Assembly (NCBI RefSeq): GCF_900107265.1
Contig: NZ_FNPJ01000018.1
Location: 1-42,643 of the forward strand
Direction of reading: 5' to 3'
Length of the DNA: 42,643 nucleotides
Source: Nitrosomonas sp. Nm33
GTDB lineage: Bacteria > Pseudomonadota > Gammaproteobacteria > Burkholderiales > Nitrosomonadaceae
In this document: positions 38,045-42,643 of the stretch, piece by piece
Layout: each line of letters starts with the position of its first letter
Numbering within the stretch: position 1 is the stretch's first letter
Notes under the pieces: model-generated
The model's database searches: none
Seen by the model: only the letters and a program-made list of their open reading frames with translations
What the model was told of the DNA's origin: nothing
Program-made: the position numbers and the translations under genes

Positions 38045-39673
38045 TCAACATACCTCCCTGCCGCTAAGATGCGCATAAGGCGGCAGCGTGCGCAGGCGTG
38101 GGTCATCCAGCGGGCCGCCGACGGTGAAATGATAGAGCGACTGCCACGCATGGCCTGATAAGCCGAGCATGGCGTGCAGCGCATCATCGAAATAGCAGCC
38201 GATGCCAGTGCCGCGCAGACCTGCGGCTTCCGCTTCCAGGTAGAGCACCTGACCGAGCATGCCGGCTTCATGAAACAGTTCGCGATAACGCCAGGCTCCC
38301 TCGTTTAACGCGGCTTCGAATTCAGCCAGCATACCCAGCGAAAAGCAGCTATCGGCAGCGATGTCCTGGTGACAACTGATCAAGCGCGCCGCATCTCGGG
38401 CATCGGTGGAGAATAATCGAAACAAGCCAAGATGCTGAGGTGCACCGGGCACTTCGGCCCATTCGGCATCTTCGCGTATCGCCTGGCGTAAAGCGGGAGC
38501 GACGGATTTATCCCGCAGAAGCAGGTAGACACCTGCTGCCACACCTTCGACACGATGCACGAATAGGATGAGATGCACCCGCGGTGGCCGCTGCCAAATC
38601 TCCCAAGGCGGTAGCCCGGAACGGGGTAGCAGGGCGTCGAGCAATGCGAACCACCGTTCTGCCGGCATGGTGGTCACGCCATCGAAACCGACAGCACTTC
38701 GGCGCTGGCGAATCAGTGAGCCTGCATCTTGCGAACAATCAATCGCTGCTAGAGGTGGCCACTGCGTTGACAAAGTCAACGATGAGGAAGGAGGAACAGG
38801 CCGTTCAGCAGCATGGTGCACCGTATCGATTCCCGCCCAATGGACATGTTTAGCGCTGAGACGATTGGCCTCGCCGATAAAATTCAATTCGCTAGCCAGG
38901 GCTACGGCTGTCTGAGCTGAATCCAAAAACTCAGGCATATTTCCGCAACCAATCCAGAGCGCCACATCTACCGCTTCGTTTTCATGCTCTGCAAAATCGC
39001 CCATGCGCGCGACGCCAGTTAGCGCAGTAAGCACCGCATCATGCCAGTTCTCCAGTACCTGGGCACGCCAGCCAAGCGTGGCAGCAGCATAGCTGACTGC
39101 CGCCAGGGCATGACCGCAGTCGTGTTGACAATAGCGGTAGGCGCGCAGGCCATACTTCCAGGCTTCGCGCCAATGAATAGAAGTAAGAATCAGCACGAAG
39201 CCGCCAGTCAGCATGTCACCCCAATCGGGATTGGCCTCGGCACGCCGTTCCAGGCTGTGGTCGTAGCTGACATAGTGATGCACGCCGCTCGGAAGGCCGT
39301 TGCATGCAGCGGCGAGCACATAGCACTCAGTAGGATGCAAATTTCCGCTGGAAGGATTGCAGCGCAACGCCCAGCGTGAGCCGCCGTATTCTTTCCATGC
39401 AGACAAGCCAAAACTCAGTTCCAGCAGCGTCGCCAAACCGGCCAGATTGATCACTGCCAGTATTTGCCGCCGGCCGCTGCGGACCTCGGTAAACGGAATC
39501 TGCAAGGGAGCAATCCGTAAAGGCAACTTACAGAGTTGCGTTCCTGCATAGCGGCGAAACGGATCAGGTTGATTAGCCCAGTCCAGGCCACCAGGCCCCG
39601 GTGCATAGCCATCCAAACGGTGCTTACTGGCTTCGTGATAGGCGATAATGGTTGATAATGCGTTCTTACTCAT
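38045..39673 (-). CDS. SagB-type dehydrogenase with two nitroreductase domains
   Basis: The 542-residue protein matches the SagB/ThcOx branch of FMN-dependent nitroreductases, which in peptide clusters oxidise azolines to azoles. The first domain (about 60-250) has the FMN-binding SGNLHPTECYVL and a later GHALAAVSYAAATLGW. The second (about 320-530) has QRRSAVGFDG and the closing GIGCYFDDALHAMLGL with FTVGGPLDDPR. The fused double-domain form exists in many bacteria without a YcaO cyclodehydratase, and none is visible here, nor any precursor peptide. It is therefore probably not part of a peptide-modifying cluster, and its substrate is unknown. GC is higher than in the neighbouring gene at 37070. 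Confidence 0.87.
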   Translation of the reverse strand: MSKNALSTIIAYHEASKHRLDGYAPGPGGLDWANQPDPFRRYAGTQLCKLPLRIAPLQIPFTEVRSGRRQILAVINLAGLATLLELSFGLSAWKEYGGSRWALRCNPSSGNLHPTECYVLAAACNGLPSGVHHYVSYDHSLERRAEANPDWGDMLTGGFVLILTSIHWREAWKYGLRAYRYCQHDCGHALAAVSYAAATLGWRAQVLENWHDAVLTALTGVARMGDFAEHENEAVDVALWIGCGNMPEFLDSAQTAVALASELNFIGEANRLSAKHVHWAGIDTVHHAAERPVPPSSSLTLSTQWPPLAAIDCSQDAGSLIRQRRSAVGFDGVTTMPAERWFALLDALLPRSGLPPWEIWQRPPRVHLILFVHRVEGVAAGVYLLLRDKSVAPALRQAIREDAEWAEVPGAPQHLGLFRLFSTDARDAARLISCHQDIAADSCFSLGMLAEFEAALNEGAWRYRELFHEAGMLGQVLYLEAEAAGLRGTGIGCYFDDALHAMLGLSGHAWQSLYHFTVGGPLDDPRLRTLPPYAHLSGREVC

Positions 39674-39927
39674 GGCTCACTAACAAAAATTATATTTCGC
39701 TGTACTTGCTAATTTCAATTTTTCGGGATTGGTTTCTATTGTTCTTCTTGCACCAAGTTTCGTTGGCGGCCGCGATCAAGCCATCTGCAAACCCAGGCCA
39801 GGCGTGCAAAATTCTGGAATGCGATAAGTATGGAGCAGTGCGTTCCAGTTAAGTCATTCCCCTAAAGCAGGGCAGCGCATTATGCAGCAGGGTGAGCGAA
39901 TTGATGTGAGGCTTCCTTTAGTTGCGA
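39674..39927. other. Intergenic stretch
   Basis: No gene is supported between the SagB-like gene and the second COG0523 gene; short frames lack start signals. Both neighbours run leftward, so the promoter of the SagB-like gene should be here. Confidence 0.35.
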
Positions 39928-41016
39928 TTAGACATGATTAGTAATGGATTTGAAAATATTTTCGACTGTTTCCCGCTCGATGTCTCGGGTAATGAAGACG
40001 ATTTTCGAGCGCCGGTCTTCACCCGGCCAGGCGGGCAATGGCACCAGCGGGTGGAGTATGTGCTGTACCCCATGCAGAACCATAGGGTGGTCATTACCTT
40101 GGATATTCAGGATACCCTTGATACGCAGGATATTGCTGCCCATACAAAACAGCAGATCCAGCAAGGTCGGGTAGATTTGTTTGATAACCGGTTGATCGGT
40201 GGTGAAGCAATATGCCCGGACATGATCATCATGGCGATTGATGTCGTGCACGTGGCTATCGTGATCATGATGATCCTCTGTATGACCCTGTTCATCATGG
40301 CGAGGCTTGTTCGCAACGTCTGCCAAATAGGCTTCTTCCCGGAGCCAGCGTTCCACATCGGGCGTTTTTTCCTGGGTTGAGAATAATCCCAAATCCAACA
40401 ATTTTTCTGCTTCAATCTGACCATGTGCAACTTGCCAGCGTGAAGCGGCAGGGTTAATGACGTTCAGTCGCTGGAGCAGATCGGTTTTGTTTTGAGGTGT
40501 CACCAGATCAGCCTTGGTCAACAGCAGGCAGTCTGCAATCGCAGCTTGCTTGATCGCTTCATTATACGTGCTCAGGGTGTGGTTTCCCGTGGCCATGTCG
40601 ATGGTTGCCACGATACCATCCAGCCGATAACGGCTGCTAATCTGCAGATTCGTCATCAAAGTATGGATGATAGGAGTTGGATCAGCCAGGCCGGTCGTTT
40701 CGATCAAAACGCGATGAAATTGCCGTTTTCCATTGCGCGAGAACCGCCAGGTGAGATCTTGCAGCGTTTTAACAAGATCGCTGCGAATAGTGCAACACAG
40801 GCAACCACTGCCCATCTCCATCACCACGTTGTCAGTGCTATGCACGACCAACAGGTGATCTAATGCGATTTCCCCGAATTCATTGATGATCACCAAGGTA
40901 TCCGCCATCATGGATTGCTGCATGATATGGTTCAGGATTGTGGTTTTGCCACTACCTAAATAACCCGTCAGCAACGTCACAGGAATCAGCGAAGGGGTAG
41001 TGGACGTAAGTGTCAT
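39928..41016 (-). CDS. COG0523 (CobW/P47K) GTPase with His-rich linker
   Basis: The 362-residue GTPase has Walker A GYLGSGKTT (18-26), the metal motif GCLCCT (Cys72, Cys74, Cys75), ETTGLADP and the guanine motif TKADL, then a CobW C-terminal domain. Between the two domains (about residues 238-264) is a stretch with about ten His and many Asp/Glu residues, a likely metal-binding or buffering tail. It is a distinct subgroup from the paralogue at 34237, which lacks this stretch. The metal (zinc, cobalt or nickel) cannot be read. No operator was found upstream. It is now bordered on its 5' side by an IS, 58 bases upstream. Confidence 0.9.
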   Translation of the reverse strand: MTLTSTTPSLIPVTLLTGYLGSGKTTILNHIMQQSMMADTLVIINEFGEIALDHLLVVHSTDNVVMEMGSGCLCCTIRSDLVKTLQDLTWRFSRNGKRQFHRVLIETTGLADPTPIIHTLMTNLQISSRYRLDGIVATIDMATGNHTLSTYNEAIKQAAIADCLLLTKADLVTPQNKTDLLQRLNVINPAASRWQVAHGQIEAEKLLDLGLFSTQEKTPDVERWLREEAYLADVANKPRHDEQGHTEDHHDHDSHVHDINRHDDHVRAYCFTTDQPVIKQIYPTLLDLLFCMGSNILRIKGILNIQGNDHPMVLHGVQHILHPLVPLPAWPGEDRRSKIVFITRDIERETVENIFKSITNHV

Positions 41017-41074
41017 GGTAAATTATCTGGGTAGAATAAAGCCAGCTGCTACTTTAGCATACTCCAAATCACTA

Positions 41075-41767
41075 GAACTCATTTCATAAATCGCAGCAGT
41101 TTGCGCATCAGGATCATCGAGAAGGCGAGATGAACGAAGGCTGTGAAACGCTCATGACAGCGATCCCAACGGATCAGGGTTCGCTTATACTTGTTCATCC
41201 ACGCAAATAAACGTTCGATTTTCCATCGACGCCGGTAGCGCCTGAGTGGGCGACGACCATCCTGAGTTGCCAGGCGGACACGGTTCTTTCGGTGCAAAGC
41301 CAATCAGCTCGATTCCTTGGGCTGCCAACTGCTGATCGAGCGGATCACTGTCGTAGGCACGATCCCCCACAATTTTCGCCACCGCGAAGGTGCCGTCGAT
41401 GAAGCATTCCGTGAGATCGATTCCGCCTCGCTCCTCCAGATCTCTCGCCAGTTCTTCCAGTATCTTGCGTAGTACGCCCGCCTTCACCCAGCGGCTGAAC
41501 CGTCGGAAGCAGGTCGAGGGAGAGGGAAATCGGTCGGAAAGATCAGCCCACGAGGCGCCTGCGCGCAATACCCAAAGTACGCCATCCATTACTGCTCGGT
41601 CGTCGTGGACTTCCGGTCTTCCTCTCCCGTCGGCACGAACCGGCGATGGCGGAATCAGCGGTGAAAGAATGGTCCATTGTTCGTCTGTCAGTCGTTCGTA
41701 TCTGCTCATCCACCGGAAGTTAACATTCTTCCGTCATTGTGAACAGCGGCATTTATGAAATGAGTTC
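41075..41767. mobile_element. IS427-like (IS5 family) element, 693 bp, internally deleted
   Basis: Perfect 17-bp terminal inverted repeats, GAACTCATTTCATAAAT at 41075-41091 and its complement at 41751-41767, are flanked on both sides by TA, a 2-bp target duplication as expected for this group. At 693 bp it is shorter than the usual 0.8-0.9 kb. Confidence 0.85.
41079..41709 (-). pseudogene. IS427-group transposase, deleted and frameshifted
   Basis: The first frame (41709 down to 41185) begins MSRYERLTDEQWTILSPLIP and contains GRPEVHDDRAVMDGVLWVLRAGA, then FIDGTFA (first catalytic Asp). This is joined directly to VGDRAYDSDPL (second Asp). In relatives about 45 residues separate these motifs, so an internal deletion is inferred. 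The rest, with RRYRRRWKIERLFAWM (catalytic Glu), is in another frame (41303 down to 41079). A frame change is normal in this group, where OrfA and OrfB can be joined by programmed frameshifting, but the core deletion makes an active enzyme unlikely. Confidence 0.85.
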
Positions 41768-41799
41768 TAGAAAGATCGGATCACCTACTGCATGGACAT

Positions 41800-42069
41800 T
41801 TGCGGCGTTTTGCCAGAAATTCCGGGATAAACTCGGTTTTTGCAGTGACGGATAGGAGCAATATCAGACACTCTAAATTGATAAGCGCAGTTGAACATGG
41901 GGTGTTACGGGATGTCATCGCTATGAATGGTTCTGAAAAATCCTTCACACTTTGTGAGGAGGGATATGTTCATTTTAGAGGACATCAGGACGGTTTGTTC
42001 GGGAAAATCAGAACAGGCGCGATTACGGAAGATGGCGGGTGGATAAACTTTAGCGGCCGTGGGCGTTAG
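41800..42069 (+). CDS. Hypothetical protein, possibly 5'-truncated by the IS
   Basis: An 89-codon frame is open from a TTG at 41800 to 42069. No ribosome binding site precedes the TTG, and the IS ends 33 bases upstream, so the true start may have been lost. The second half (GVLRDVIAMNGSEKSFTL and EDGGWINFSGRG) reads like a compact beta-rich domain with many Gly. The family is not recognised. It is followed after 15 bases by the SRAP gene on the same strand, which gives weak support for a shared transcript. Confidence 0.35.
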   Translation: MRRFARNSGINSVFAVTDRSNIRHSKLISAVEHGVLRDVIAMNGSEKSFTLCEEGYVHFRGHQDGLFGKIRTGAITEDGGWINFSGRGR

Positions 42070-42084
42070 CATAGCAATTAGTTT

Positions 42085-42564
42085 ATGTGTGGTGGTATTG
42101 AATTCCAGCATCAAAAAATATATTTTCCGCAATTGGATGCCCGGTTACCCATCAGGCTGCGAAATGGCGGAGTGATCTGGATTATCTGGGGAAGGCGTAA
42201 AGATCAGGATCCAGGGTGCTTTCCCAATGGTGGCTGGGCAAGCATCGAATCCATAAAAATAGGTAAATGGAAGCCTTGGCACCCAAGACCAGTGCTTATA
42301 GCCGCCGATAGTTTCATGGAGAAAGATCATGAGAAGCAAACTCACTGGATACCATTGGGCACCAAAATGGTGATTCAGGGGCTTCTGGCAGAAAGAAACG
42401 GGGAGCAGCGAGTCTATGTGGTTACGGTCAACACGCCCCCTGAATATTGCTGGATACATGATCGCTGGCCTCGGTTGGTTAAATTGCCGCATCAGCGCGA
42501 AGCAACGATTAACCTATTTTCCTCAGTTGACCCTATAAAAACAGCTGCAAACGTAGTACTGTAA
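42085..42564 (+). CDS. SRAP-domain protein (HMCES/YedK family)
   Basis: The family crosslinks to abasic sites in single-stranded DNA through Cys2 and so shields replication forks. The 159-residue protein keeps the three key positions: Cys2 (MCGG), Glu79 in AADSFMEKD (equivalent to the PADGFYEW motif) and His125 in IHDRWPRL (equivalent to HDRMP). The start at 42085 is decided by the need for Cys at position 2 after removal of Met. It is shorter than YedK (about 220) and has Gly where MCGR is usual, so it belongs to a divergent branch. In many bacteria such genes lie with SOS polymerase or LexA-like genes; here one more gene starts 31 bases downstream. Confidence 0.75.
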   Translation: MCGGIEFQHQKIYFPQLDARLPIRLRNGGVIWIIWGRRKDQDPGCFPNGGWASIESIKIGKWKPWHPRPVLIAADSFMEKDHEKQTHWIPLGTKMVIQGLLAERNGEQRVYVVTVNTPPEYCWIHDRWPRLVKLPHQREATINLFSSVDPIKTAANVVL

Positions 42565-42595
42565 AGGTTTTACGGTTGGATGAAGGAGTCACCTA

Positions 42596-42643
42596 ATGGG
42601 TGAAAAGGATTTTGAGGAAAAAGGAGTAGTCAAGGCGGTAGGT
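42596..42643 (+). CDS. Start of a gene, cut by the window edge
   Basis: An ATG at 42596, with GAAGGAG ten bases upstream, opens a frame of 16 codons beginning MGEKDFEEKGVVKAVG that runs off the window. The spacing after the SRAP gene suggests the same operon. Too little is visible to name it. Confidence 0.45.
   Translation, partial: MGEKDFEEKGVVKAVG

Noticed and set aside
38045..39673. Azole-modified peptide (TOMM) cluster around the SagB-like gene
   Set aside because: No YcaO cyclodehydratase, precursor peptide or exporter is encoded nearby.

Overview
The window looks like a chromosomal segment of a betaproteobacterial ammonia oxidiser, most likely Nitrosomonas. This is inferred from the recA-recX-alaS block, a pyrophosphate-dependent phosphofructokinase next to a proton-pumping pyrophosphatase, moderate GC and many insertion-sequence relics. 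No ammonia-oxidation gene lies in the window, so the genus remains an inference.

Left part (1-9360), accessory. An IS5-family element enters from the left edge and has cut the front off a small membrane-anchored coiled-coil gene. A deoxynucleoside kinase-like gene, a small unknown membrane protein and a decayed IS3-family relic follow. Next comes a type I restriction-modification operon, hsdM-hsdS-hsdR, whose hsdM carries one in-frame TAA. The block ends at a tRNA-Arg(CCU) gene, a plausible island integration site.

Middle part (9390-21500), mostly core genome. It holds an MFS transporter, then a leftward run of Smr protein, thioredoxin reductase, a Tat-exported intradiol dioxygenase-like protein, alaS, recX and recA. 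Rightward come adk (apparently starting at AUU), PPi-dependent phosphofructokinase and a K+-independent H+-pyrophosphatase. The pyrophosphatase is preceded by a terminator-like hairpin whose loop can pair with downstream sequence to form a pseudoknot.

Right part (21500-36700), envelope, metal and stress functions. It includes a secreted PepSY-like protein, a secreted TPR protein, and a 235-bp MITE with IS1380-type ends and a perfect 5-bp target duplication. The MITE sits just upstream of a heavy-metal RND efflux operon (adaptor, pump, PII-like protein). Then come a DUF1624 membrane protein, a tiny lipoprotein, an alpha/beta-hydrolase-like protein, a LigB-type dioxygenase, a short-chain dehydrogenase, and a zinc-homeostasis operon (COG0523 GTPase, DUF1826, Zur-like regulator) behind a palindromic operator. 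Two diverged copies of a ~115-bp element with a covarying stem precede the lipoprotein and hydrolase genes.

Far right (36700-42643), accessory again. It contains an exported SH3-like protein, a stand-alone SagB-type dehydrogenase with two nitroreductase domains, a second COG0523 GTPase with a His-rich linker, an internally deleted IS427-like element, an orphan ORF, an SRAP (HMCES/YedK) family protein and the start of one more gene.
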